Shown: in pieces, positions 7,225 to 14,002 of the stretch
Position numbering within the stretch: position 1 is the first letter of the stretch
Layout: the number at the start of each line of letters is the position of its first letter
Assembly: GCA_017468425.1 (NCBI GenBank)
Contig: JAFUIO010000004.1
Span: 1-32,854, forward strand
Origin: Clostridia bacterium
Lineage (GTDB): Bacteria > Bacillota > Clostridia > Oscillospirales > Acutalibacteraceae
Length of the DNA: 32,854 bases
Direction: 5' to 3'
Translations under genes and position numbers: made by a program
The notes under the pieces: model-generated
What the model was told of the DNA's origin: nothing
Seen by the model: the letters and a program-made list of their open reading frames with translations, nothing else
Database searches by the model: none

Positions 7225-7896
7225 TCAGTTATTTTCAGGGTTAGAAATAGACTGGAAGCTGTTGCGAAGTTTTCTGATATCATTGATATTTCTTACAAGT
7301 ACTTCGTCTGTGCTCTTAAGGAGCTGTTCAACGTATGTATTTGTTTTTGTTTTGATATCTTCTGACCATGCAGATGCACTGCTCATAATTTCGTCGGCTT
7401 TTCTCTGTGCTGCTTCAATAAGAGATGTTGAATCTTCTTCTGCTTTCTGTTTAAGGCTTTCAGCGTATTCTTCAGAGTTTTTAACAACTTCGCTTTCGCT
7501 TATCATAAACTGAGCCTGAGCCTGAGCATCATCAACAAGCTGTTTTGCTTTTTCGCTTGCTTTAGCAATAAGCTCTGTTGCATCGTTTTTAGCATCAGTT
7601 GTTGCTTTAGTTGCGATATCGTTAGCTTCTGTGAGCATCTGGTCGCATTTTTCTTTTGCTCTTGCAAGACCTGCTGATGCGTCGTCTTTAGCCTGAGTGA
7701 TAATCTTATTTCTTTCAGCTGCAATCTGACTTGCTTTTTTGATGATATCAGGAAGATTCATACGGATATCTGTAACGCAATCAGAGATAACGTCGCCATC
7801 TACAAGGATTTTACCTGTAAGTGCAACTTTCTTTCCGTTTGTGATTTCCTCATCAAGTCTATCAAGGAGTTTATAGATGTTCATTTCTTCGTTCAT
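7225..7896 (-). CDS. Coiled-coil protein encoded downstream of coaD
   Basis: A 223-residue cytoplasmic protein with no signal or membrane segment. Residues about 48-200 are Ala/Lys/Glu-rich heptads of a long coiled coil, resembling DivIVA and the stalk subunits (b/E type) of ATP synthases. The N-terminal about 45 residues (YKLLDRLDEEITNGKKVALTG) look like a separate short domain. Ribosome site AAGGA lies eight bases from the ATG. It is the last gene of the rsmD-coaD operon, 19 bases after coaD. Automatic pipelines often label such proteins ATPase, but no Walker motif is present. Function unknown; a scaffold or cell-pole role is a guess. Confidence 0.7.
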   Translation of the reverse strand: MNEEMNIYKLLDRLDEEITNGKKVALTGKILVDGDVISDCVTDIRMNLPDIIKKASQIAAERNKIITQAKDDASAGLARAKEKCDQMLTEANDIATKATTDAKNDATELIAKASEKAKQLVDDAQAQAQFMISESEVVKNSEEYAESLKQKAEEDSTSLIEAAQRKADEIMSSASAWSEDIKTKTNTYVEQLLKSTDEVLVRNINDIRKLRNSFQSISNPENN

Positions 7897-7915
7897 AATA
7901 AGCTTCCTTTCTTTA

Positions 7916-8404
7916 TTATGTATTTCTTAATTTTTTGATTATATCTTCGCTGATCTCAGAAGGAACAAAATCACTTATATCCCCGCCGAGAGAACAAACC
8001 TGTTTAACAACGCTTGAACTTAAAAACATACTGTCTGCATCTGCAGTAAGGAAAACTGTTTCAAGCTCGGGATTGAGTTTTTTATTGGTAAGCGACTGCT
8101 GGAATTCATCTTCAAAATCCGAAACGGCCCTCAGACCCTTGACTACCGCAACTGCACCTGCGTTGCGTGCATATTCCGCAAGCAGACCGCTGTAAGAATC
8201 TATCTGAACATTTTTAAGGTCTGTTGTACATCTTTTAAGAAAATCAACACGTTCTTCAACTGTGAAAGCGTGCATATTCTTTTTTTTAACATTGGTCATT
8301 ACTACTACCGTAACTTCATCAAAAAGTTTGGCAGCCCTTCTGATTATATCAAGATGGCCCATTGTTACCGGGTCGAAGCTTCCCGGATAAATTGCTTTTT
8401 TCAT
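7916..8404 (-). CDS. coaD: Phosphopantetheine adenylyltransferase
   Basis: A 162-residue enzyme that transfers AMP from ATP to 4'-phosphopantetheine, the fourth step of CoA synthesis from pantothenate. The nucleotidyltransferase motif GSFDPVTMGH (8-17) supplies Thr14, Gly16 and His17. LSSSVVK near the C-terminus matches the SSSxVK/R loop. Length is normal for bacterial CoaD (about 160). It starts 16 bases after the rsmD stop with AAAGGT upstream. The rsmD-coaD order is widely conserved in Firmicutes, which supports both calls. Confidence 0.97.
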   Translation of the reverse strand: MKKAIYPGSFDPVTMGHLDIIRRAAKLFDEVTVVVMTNVKKKNMHAFTVEERVDFLKRCTTDLKNVQIDSYSGLLAEYARNAGAVAVVKGLRAVSDFEDEFQQSLTNKKLNPELETVFLTADADSMFLSSSVVKQVCSLGGDISDFVPSEISEDIIKKLRNT

Positions 8405-8420
8405 AAATTCACGCTACCTT

Positions 8421-8951
8421 TCAGCGGTAGACGGTAACTGCCGTTTTGCCGTATTTGTAAGTTCTGTAAATTTTCATTACTGAAAGTTCCTCGGGTAACT
8501 CCTCACCGTAAGGATGCTCGCAGATTATTGCTCCGCCTTCTGTTACTACCCTTTCAACCATAGGTAATATTTTCTGCAGAAAGCCTTTGGCATATGGCGG
8601 GTCCATAAATACAAATGAAAACTTTTCTTTTGTGGTGGTAACATAAGTATCTGCATCAGTATTAAGCACAACTGCCTGTTTTGCAAGTGAAGTTGACTGA
8701 AGGTTTTTCTTTACAATTTCAATAGCTTGTCTGTTTTTATCAACAAACACTGCACTTGCGGCTCCTCTGCTTAAAGCCTCTATGCCGAGCTGACCTGAAC
8801 CTGCAAACAAATCAAGAACCTTTGCTCCTTCAATATCAAACTGAATAGAAGAAAACATTGCTTCTTTTGTTCTGTCGGTTGTGGGTCTTACATCGTCACC
8901 ATCAAGTGTCAGCAGTCTTCTGCCTCTTGCTGAGCCTGTAATAACTCTCAT
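8421..8951 (-). CDS. rsmD: 16S rRNA (guanine966-N2)-methyltransferase RsmD
   Basis: A 176-residue SAM-dependent enzyme that methylates G966 of 16S rRNA during 30S assembly. The start MRVITGSARGRRL is characteristic of the family. VLDLFAGSGQLGIEALSRGA (about 45-64) is the SAM-binding motif I and MDPPY is the catalytic N/D-PPY motif. First gene of a three-gene operon with coaD and the coiled-coil gene; its promoter is 35 bases upstream and AAGAGG precedes the ATG. Length and motif order are normal. Confidence 0.96.
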   Translation of the reverse strand: MRVITGSARGRRLLTLDGDDVRPTTDRTKEAMFSSIQFDIEGAKVLDLFAGSGQLGIEALSRGAASAVFVDKNRQAIEIVKKNLQSTSLAKQAVVLNTDADTYVTTTKEKFSFVFMDPPYAKGFLQKILPMVERVVTEGGAIICEHPYGEELPEELSVMKIYRTYKYGKTAVTVYR

Positions 8952-8985
8952 AGTTTCCTCTTTTCATACTTTTGTATTACATTGT

Positions 8986-9014
8986 ATTATCTCATTTTTA
9001 TTAGATTTTGTCAA
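8986..9014 (-). promoter_or_regulatory. Promoter of the rsmD-coaD operon
   Basis: Minus strand: perfect TTGACA (9009-9014), 17-base spacer, GATAAT (8986-8991). It lies in the 77-base gap after uvrC, so this operon does not need read-through from uvrC. No terminator for uvrC was found in the same gap. Confidence 0.8.
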
Positions 9015-9028
9015 TATGCTGATTTTAT

Positions 9029-10864
9029 TTATATATTTTCTTCCTGAAAATATTCAACAATTTTTTCTGCATTCTGCCTTGTTATGCCTTTTATTGACAT
9101 CAATTCTTCAACAGTGGCATTTTTTATAGATGTAAGTGTTTTGAAATTTTTAAGCAGAAGTCCCGCTTTTCTTTCACCGATTGTGTCGATTCTTGTAAGA
9201 GTGGTTGAGATTGAACTTTTCTTATGTTTCTTTCTATGGTAGCTGACAGAAAAACGATGAACTTCTTCCTGAATATTCGAAACAAGAGTAAACGCTCTTC
9301 TGTTGGAATTGATTGCAATTTCCTTACCGCCTGACTGAATTGCACGTGTACGGTGAGAAGAATCTTTAACCATACCGAAAAGAGGCACATTTATACCCAT
9401 TCTTTCAAGTACGGGTTTAACTGCATTCACCTGACCGTCACCGCCGTCAAGCAGAATAAGGTCAGGAAGTTTACCGAAGCCTTCGCCTGCTTCTTTTTCT
9501 TCAAAATAATGATTGAAGCGTCTTTCTAAAACTTCTGCCATAGAGCCGTAGTCGTCCTGCCCCACAAAACCTTTTATTGAAAAGCGTTTGTATGCTTTTT
9601 TATAAGGTACGCCGTCTTTGAAAACTATCATACCCGCAACATTATCTGAACCTGCTGTGTGGGAAATATCGTAAGATTCTATATAATCGGCCTTTTCTAT
9701 GCCAAGAAGTTTAACAAGCTCCTCAAGCGCTTCCACATCTTTACCTTTTCGGCCTATAGACTGCGCTAATTTCTCTGCAGCATTTGCACGGCACATATCC
9801 ACAAGTTTGGCGTTTTCACCTATCTGCGGATGAATTATCGTGACTTTTCTGCCTTTCTTTTCACTCAACCATTCGCAGATAAGTTCTTCATCTTCAACTT
9901 CACCGTCAACAAGAATTTTTGACGGTATGCGGTCTCTTTCAAGATAGTAAGACAAAACAGCCTCACTTCTTGTTTTTGACAAATCTTCAACATCGTTAAG
10001 GAAGAAATGCTCACCGTCGCATAATTTACCTGCATCAAAGCGGAGCACCATAAGGCAGGTTTTATCCTGAGTCTGTGAAAGTGCAAAAACATCCTGCTCG
10101 GTTTTCGAGTCAGAAACAACTTTTTGCTTATCGGTAATTCTTTTTACTGCTGCAATTCTGTCGCGAAGTGCTGCGGCTTTTTCAAATTCAAGGTTTTCAG
10201 AAGCTTCAAGCATTTCTTTTTTCATTTCGCTTATTGCTTCGTCACTGCCCTTTTTCATCAGAAACGCAAGGGCATCCTGAACTGTTTTTACATATTCTTC
10301 GCGGGATATTTTGCCTGTACAAGGGGCAGAGCATTGGTTTATATGAAAATTAAGACACGGTCGCGATTTACCTATATCACGGGGAAAAGTTTTGTTACAT
10401 TGGGGAAGCTTGAAAATTTTCTGTGCAGCATCAACTGCTTCTTTTACTATAAAGGCACTTGTGTAAGGTCCTATATATGTGCTTCCGTCATCAACCTTCT
10501 GCATTGCCGACTGAATACGCGGATAAGGCGAATCTGTTATTTTAATATAATGATAGCCTTTATCGTCTTTCAGGAGAATATTATATTTCGGCATATGCTG
10601 TTTAATCAGACTGCATTCAAGCACAAGAGCTTCAAATTCGCTATCAGTGATAATATAATCGAAATCATCAACGTGGCTTACCATTTTTCTGACTTTGGTC
10701 TGCATATTTGTCTGCGATGCAAAATAAGAGCTTACTCTGTTTTTAAGTGCTTTTGCCTTGCCCACATAGATAATTTCTTTATCCTTATTTTTCATCAAAT
10801 AAACACCGGGTTGCAAGGGCAAAGCCATAGCCTTTTTACGCAGTTGTTTTATTTTTTCGGTCAT
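9029..10864 (-). CDS. uvrC: Excinuclease ABC subunit C
   Basis: A 611-residue nuclease that makes both incisions in nucleotide excision repair after UvrAB loading. Domains in order: GIY-YIG nuclease (GVYLM at 20-24, IYVGKAKALKNRV at 32-44), a cysteine cluster CLNFHINQCSAPC, a UVR motif for UvrB (about 200-235), an RNase H-like nuclease (SYDISH to DLILLDGGDGQV), and a C-terminal helix-hairpin-helix region (RIDTIGERKAG to GITRQNAEKI). The ATG at 10880-10882 has no ribosome site; the one at 10862-10864 follows GGTGAT and is preferred. It appears to be a single gene; its leader carries a 16-bp palindrome. Confidence 0.97.
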   Translation of the reverse strand: MTEKIKQLRKKAMALPLQPGVYLMKNKDKEIIYVGKAKALKNRVSSYFASQTNMQTKVRKMVSHVDDFDYIITDSEFEALVLECSLIKQHMPKYNILLKDDKGYHYIKITDSPYPRIQSAMQKVDDGSTYIGPYTSAFIVKEAVDAAQKIFKLPQCNKTFPRDIGKSRPCLNFHINQCSAPCTGKISREEYVKTVQDALAFLMKKGSDEAISEMKKEMLEASENLEFEKAAALRDRIAAVKRITDKQKVVSDSKTEQDVFALSQTQDKTCLMVLRFDAGKLCDGEHFFLNDVEDLSKTRSEAVLSYYLERDRIPSKILVDGEVEDEELICEWLSEKKGRKVTIIHPQIGENAKLVDMCRANAAEKLAQSIGRKGKDVEALEELVKLLGIEKADYIESYDISHTAGSDNVAGMIVFKDGVPYKKAYKRFSIKGFVGQDDYGSMAEVLERRFNHYFEEKEAGEGFGKLPDLILLDGGDGQVNAVKPVLERMGINVPLFGMVKDSSHRTRAIQSGGKEIAINSNRRAFTLVSNIQEEVHRFSVSYHRKKHKKSSISTTLTRIDTIGERKAGLLLKNFKTLTSIKNATVEELMSIKGITRQNAEKIVEYFQEENI

Positions 10865-10909
10865 ACTATCACCAACTTTCATTTCATAACTTTTCTGTCG
10901 GGTATTGCC

Positions 10910-10925
10910 TTCCCCTCGAGGGGAA
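10910..10925. repeat. 16-bp perfect palindrome in the uvrC leader
   Basis: TTCCCCTCGAGGGGAA is a perfect palindrome in the 5' leader of uvrC. From memory, CCTTCCCC...GGGGAAGG units occur as interspersed repeats in gut Clostridia; this may be a remnant or a regulatory site. I found no strong promoter for uvrC nearby. Confidence 0.6.
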
Positions 10926-10978
10926 ACCGATTGCTTAACTTCAGCTTATATGCTTATATATTAATTTACATATAAATA

Positions 10979-11018
10979 ATACCACACTTCCCCTGCTGTT
11001 GCAAGAGAGGTGTGGTAT
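10979..11018 (-). terminator. Terminator of the zinc-ribbon protein gene
   Basis: ATACCACAC (10979-10987) pairs with GTGTGGTAT (11010-11018), and the stem can be extended inward past one mismatch. On the minus strand it is followed by T-rich sequence. It directly follows the gene that ends at 11043. Confidence 0.75.
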
Positions 11019-11042
11019 GGTAAGATTTAGAATTTATAAATT

Positions 11043-12560
11043 CTATTTTGTGAGTTGGGTATTGACAATGGCTACACGTGCGTTAGGATCTCCAGCTTTA
11101 GACGTTTGTTTTACTCTTATTTCTAGTTTTTCTGCATTTTTAACATTAATCTTAACTGGAATTTTACCTGTTGTTCTTGTAAAGCCATCCTTACTAAACT
11201 TTAGAACTCCATCTACATATATTTCAATTGTAGCTACAGCATTGCTATCCATCGAATCCAATGCCACAATTTCCAATTTCAGCATTGTGTATTCATAATT
11301 TAAATTGTAGATTGCATACATATTTGGCCATGCAGGAAAATAATAATATTCATCATATGTATTTCCGAACGAATCCTTAACAGTTTCATTTTTATATGCA
11401 TAACGACTAACATAATCAGATTTACAATCAATCACATGCAATTTATTAAGTCCTACCGGCAATGAATCAGGGTCGGTTTTTCCGCAGCGTGAGCATTTAT
11501 TGTTAACATAATAATGTCCCAATGCACTGCCTGATGTTTTACCGCAACGAGAACATTTTTTGGCGGAAGTACAGGTTGCACTTGAAAACTTATGTCCTAA
11601 AGATGTGCCCGAAGTTATTCCGCAACGGTTACAAGCTTTAGGGCTTGTACAGGTTGCCTGCGAAAAGCTGTGACCGAGCGAAGCACCTGATGTTTTACCG
11701 CAGGAACAGGTTGCAGGAGATGTGCAGGTGGCTTTTGAAAAACGATGTGTATGATTTGAAATCACCTGTTTCTTTGTAGTTGTAGGTTTCTGTGTGATTA
11801 CAGGTTTCCATTTGCCGGTTGTTTTTTCCTGAGTATATGGTTCTTCCTTTTCATCTTCTTTTGAGTGTGTTTTTTCTTCACTCTGCGGTTCTGTTTCAGC
11901 AAACACATCACTTACTCCGGCGAATTCCAATTCTTCAAAATCTGATTCGGGGTTTTCTTTACCGAGAACCACAGTACCCTGCTGATGAACATCGTGATAT
12001 TCACCTGAAATTTCAGTTTCGGTATTTTCATTTTCAACAACCGTGTAAATATATGAAGCACCTGACTGATTAATATCAAGCTTGATTTCAAGTGAAATGT
12101 ATATACATTGCTCTGTTTTAATTGTGCCGTTACTTTTAGAGTACACATTTTCCTTAATCAACTGTGCACCATCCACATTTACATACCACACATCTGATTC
12201 AGGATAATAGCTTTCTTCATCAGCAGTTGTTGATTCTGATGTTATTGCATAAGCCTCGTATGTACCATCTTTGTCATAGTCTTCATAAGCAAATTCTACT
12301 ATAGGTTTGCTTGTACTTTCTTCAAGAGAAGCAATCAGCTTATCGTGACTTTGTAAATCATTTTTCAGTTTCCAATTCTGAAAAGCAAACAAACTTACCA
12401 GCACAATCGCTACAATCAACAATGCTGACAAAAGAACTATAATCACCTTGTGTGATTTTCTGCTGTTACCTTCTTCGTTTCTTGTAATAGTCTCTCCGCA
12501 CGAGCTGCAAAACTTTGCACTATCGGAAAGCCTTTTGTTGCATTTAGGACATCTGCTCAT
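11043..12560 (-). CDS. Membrane zinc-ribbon protein with tandem cysteine-rich repeats
   Basis: A 505-residue protein I cannot name. Parts in order: a cytoplasmic zinc ribbon (Cys4, Cys7, Cys18, Cys21), one membrane segment (38-60), an extracellular region with an EF-hand-like loop DYDKDGTYE (94-102), an acidic Thr/Lys-rich linker (220-265), three and a half tandem repeats (272-362), then a beta-rich C-terminal domain (375-505). That last domain, with EIYVDGVLKF, recalls NPCBM-type carbohydrate-binding modules. Each repeat reads H-x-F-S-x-A-T-C-T-S, a short cysteine cluster (CxC or CxxC), then CG-x-T-S-G-x-x-LGH. Ribosome site GGAGG is six bases from the ATG. It stands alone, behind an unusual structured leader. 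A surface sensor or sugar-binding role is only an inference. Confidence 0.7.
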   Translation of the reverse strand: MSRCPKCNKRLSDSAKFCSSCGETITRNEEGNSRKSHKVIIVLLSALLIVAIVLVSLFAFQNWKLKNDLQSHDKLIASLEESTSKPIVEFAYEDYDKDGTYEAYAITSESTTADEESYYPESDVWYVNVDGAQLIKENVYSKSNGTIKTEQCIYISLEIKLDINQSGASYIYTVVENENTETEISGEYHDVHQQGTVVLGKENPESDFEELEFAGVSDVFAETEPQSEEKTHSKEDEKEEPYTQEKTTGKWKPVITQKPTTTKKQVISNHTHRFSKATCTSPATCSCGKTSGASLGHSFSQATCTSPKACNRCGITSGTSLGHKFSSATCTSAKKCSRCGKTSGSALGHYYVNNKCSRCGKTDPDSLPVGLNKLHVIDCKSDYVSRYAYKNETVKDSFGNTYDEYYYFPAWPNMYAIYNLNYEYTMLKLEIVALDSMDSNAVATIEIYVDGVLKFSKDGFTRTTGKIPVKINVKNAEKLEIRVKQTSKAGDPNARVAIVNTQLTK

Positions 12561-12573
12561 TTTTTACCTCCAC

Positions 12574-12769
12574 AAAAATAAAAGTGTGCGCAACAAAAGC
12601 TACGCACACCGAAAAATGCATAACCCCAATTGCTACCACACAAATTGAATTTGCAGACTTACACTCAAAAAAAGGTAAAGCATACAAAAGCGGAGCATAC
12701 ATTTTTACTGAAAGTAAAAAAGCATACTTCACCTATGTTAAGTGTAAATCTATATTCAATTCGTGTGGT
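12574..12769 (-). ncRNA. Candidate structured leader RNA or small RNA
   Basis: A promoter at 12776-12804 would start transcription at about 12769, the first base of a long hairpin (12770-12634). A terminator-like hairpin with a T-run (12609-12574) follows, then the ribosome site and gene of the zinc-ribbon protein. The unit would yield an RNA of about 196 bases, or a leader controlling read-through. In the minus-strand RNA the long hairpin has about 46 pairs, six of them G-U; the plus strand would have six A-C mismatches at the same places. Not a T-box (no consensus, no tRNA-synthetase gene) and lacking the central bubble of 6S RNA. A transposon-derived hairpin is the alternative. Confidence 0.45.
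12584..12609 (-). terminator. Terminator-like hairpin just before the zinc-ribbon gene
   Basis: GTGTGCG and CGCACAC form a 7-bp stem with a 12-base loop. On the minus strand TTTTATTTTT follows at 12583-12574, ending a few bases before the GGAGG ribosome site. A terminator at this place suggests attenuation or the 3' end of a small RNA. Confidence 0.6.
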
Positions 12770-12770
12770 A
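12634..12770. repeat. 137-bp element with long imperfect terminal inverted repeats
   Basis: Arms 12634-12685 and 12722-12770 are inverted repeats; the outer 17 bases differ at one position. They share about 40 Watson-Crick pairs, six transition mismatches, three other mismatches and three unpaired bases. The centre holds an 8-bp hairpin (TTTTTACT/AGTAAAAA, 12702-12720) and three direct copies of AGCATAC. Both outer ends are TA, compatible with a MITE that duplicates TA (IS630/Tc1-like), though no longer target duplication is visible. Short ORFs here lack ribosome sites. This element fills much of the 332-base gene-free gap 12561-12892. Confidence 0.75.
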
Positions 12771-12775
12771 TTTTC

Positions 12776-12804
12776 AGTATAACACTTTTCAATACCTTTT
12801 ACAA
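12776..12804 (-). promoter_or_regulatory. Extended -10 promoter reading into the hairpin element
   Basis: Minus strand: TTGTAA (12799-12804), 17-base spacer, TATACT (12776-12781) preceded by TGT, giving TGnTATACT. The predicted start, about 6-7 bases downstream, falls on the outer end of the hairpin element. A second, weaker possibility upstream is TTGACA (12860-12865) with TACAAA 16 bases on. Confidence 0.6.
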
Positions 12805-12843
12805 TAGGAAAATGTTAAGTATTCTTTTAATTTTATTTTTGTA

Positions 12844-12855
12844 TTAAACGTATAA
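12844..12855. promoter_or_regulatory. Possible LacI-type operator before the importer operon
   Basis: TTAAACGTATAA is a near-palindrome around a central CG, resembling operators of LacI/CcpA-type sugar regulators, 38 bases before the first importer gene. No convincing plus-strand promoter hexamers were found around it, so this is weak. Confidence 0.25.
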
Positions 12856-12892
12856 ATTCTGTCAATAATATTCCCGCAAGGAAGTGATATGA

Positions 12893-13984
12893 ATGGCAGA
12901 AATCATTTTAAAAAATGTTAAAAAAATCTACGATAACAGCTACACTGCAGTACATGATTTCTCACTGAAAATCCGCGACCGCGAATTTGTGATTCTTGTA
13001 GGTCCGTCAGGTTGCGGAAAAAGCACAACGCTCAGGATGATTGCAGGTCTTGAAGAAATTTCATCAGGCGAAATGTACATCGGAGACAAGCTTATGAACG
13101 AATTGCCGCCAAAAGACCGCGACATTGCTATGGTGTTTCAGAATTACGCTCTTTATCCCCATATGACTGTATACAAAAATATGGCTTTTGCTCTTGAAAT
13201 GAGAAAAATGCCTAAAGAAGAAATTCATAAAAAGATTATGGAAACGGCCAAAAGCCTTGATATTGTAAGTCTGCTTGAAAGAAAGCCGAAAGCACTTTCG
13301 GGCGGTCAACGTCAGCGTGTTGCACTCGGACGTGCTATGGTAAGAAATCCGTCTGTGTTTTTGCTTGATGAACCGCTTTCAAACCTTGATGCAAAGCTCC
13401 GCACTCAGATGCGTGCCGAAATAAAAGAACTTCACAGAAAACTGAAAACAACATTCGTTTATGTTACTCACGACCAGACAGAGGCTATGACCATGGGTGA
13501 CAGAATAGTTGTTATGAAAGACGGATATATTCATCAGGCGGACACTCCGCAAGAACTTTATAACAACCCCGCCAACACTTTCGTTGCAGGTTTTATAGGC
13601 TCTCCTCAGATGAATTTTATTGACTGCAAGGTTCTTGGAGACAAAGAAAAAGTCCGCATTAAAATCGCAGACACAATTTTTGATGTGCCGTCTGCAATTA
13701 TTAAAAGCGGCCACATAGCAGACCATATCGGCAAAACAGTTATCTTCGGTATAAGGCCTGAAAACACTTTCCTTACAGGCAACAAAGTAAATTCCATTTT
13801 CGCAAACATTGAAATCTGTGAACTTATGGGCGACAGTTCGTATATCCATATGAAAATCGGAAAAGATAATGTCATCAGCAAATATCCGTCACTTTTCAAC
13901 GGAAAGAAAGGTGATACGGTAAATGTGACTTTTGATATGAACAAAGCTCTGTTTTTCAGCAAAGAAAACGGCTTCAGAATATAA
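12893..13984 (+). CDS. Sugar ABC importer ATPase (MsmX/MalK/UgpC type)
   Basis: A 363-residue ATPase that powers carbohydrate import. Walker [10 protein letters not shown] (37-45), Q-loop VFQNY, signature LSGGQ (135-139), Walker B VFLLDE (155-160), D-loop SNLDAKLR, switch His193. The C-terminal about 120 residues are the regulatory OB/TOBE domain of the MalK class (GIRPENTFL). AAGGAAG lies eight bases from the ATG. It is the first gene of a four-gene operon with binding protein and two permeases. In many Firmicutes one MsmX ATPase serves several importers from elsewhere; here it is encoded with its partners. Confidence 0.93.
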   Translation: MAEIILKNVKKIYDNSYTAVHDFSLKIRDREFVILVGPSGCGKSTTLRMIAGLEEISSGEMYIGDKLMNELPPKDRDIAMVFQNYALYPHMTVYKNMAFALEMRKMPKEEIHKKIMETAKSLDIVSLLERKPKALSGGQRQRVALGRAMVRNPSVFLLDEPLSNLDAKLRTQMRAEIKELHRKLKTTFVYVTHDQTEAMTMGDRIVVMKDGYIHQADTPQELYNNPANTFVAGFIGSPQMNFIDCKVLGDKEKVRIKIADTIFDVPSAIIKSGHIADHIGKTVIFGIRPENTFLTGNKVNSIFANIEICELMGDSSYIHMKIGKDNVISKYPSLFNGKKGDTVNVTFDMNKALFFSKENGFRI

Positions 13985-14002
13985 TTTGAAAGGATGAACC
14001 AT

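Noticed and set aside
10124..10975. A 283-codon plus-strand open frame across uvrC
   Set aside because: It is antisense to a well-conserved gene, very rich in Phe, Ile and Cys, has no family resemblance and no ribosome site; it is a by-product of uvrC codon use.
12544..12732. A 62-codon minus-strand frame in the structured leader
   Set aside because: Its start is a GTG without a ribosome site, it runs through both hairpins and into the next gene, and its hydrophobic sequence mirrors the hairpin DNA. An ATG at 12723-12725 behind AGGTGA would give only MLFYFQ; a leader peptide cannot be supported.
12634..12770. 6S RNA
   Set aside because: Total length would fit, but the stem lacks the large symmetric central bubble, and a separate terminator hairpin follows rather than being enclosed by the closing stem.
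12561..12770. T-box leader
   Set aside because: No T-box consensus, and the downstream gene is neither an aminoacyl-tRNA synthetase nor an amino-acid transporter.
12584..12847. An 87-codon plus-strand frame in the same gap
   Set aside because: No ribosome site; it covers the terminator-like stem and the hairpin element and shows no recognisable domain.
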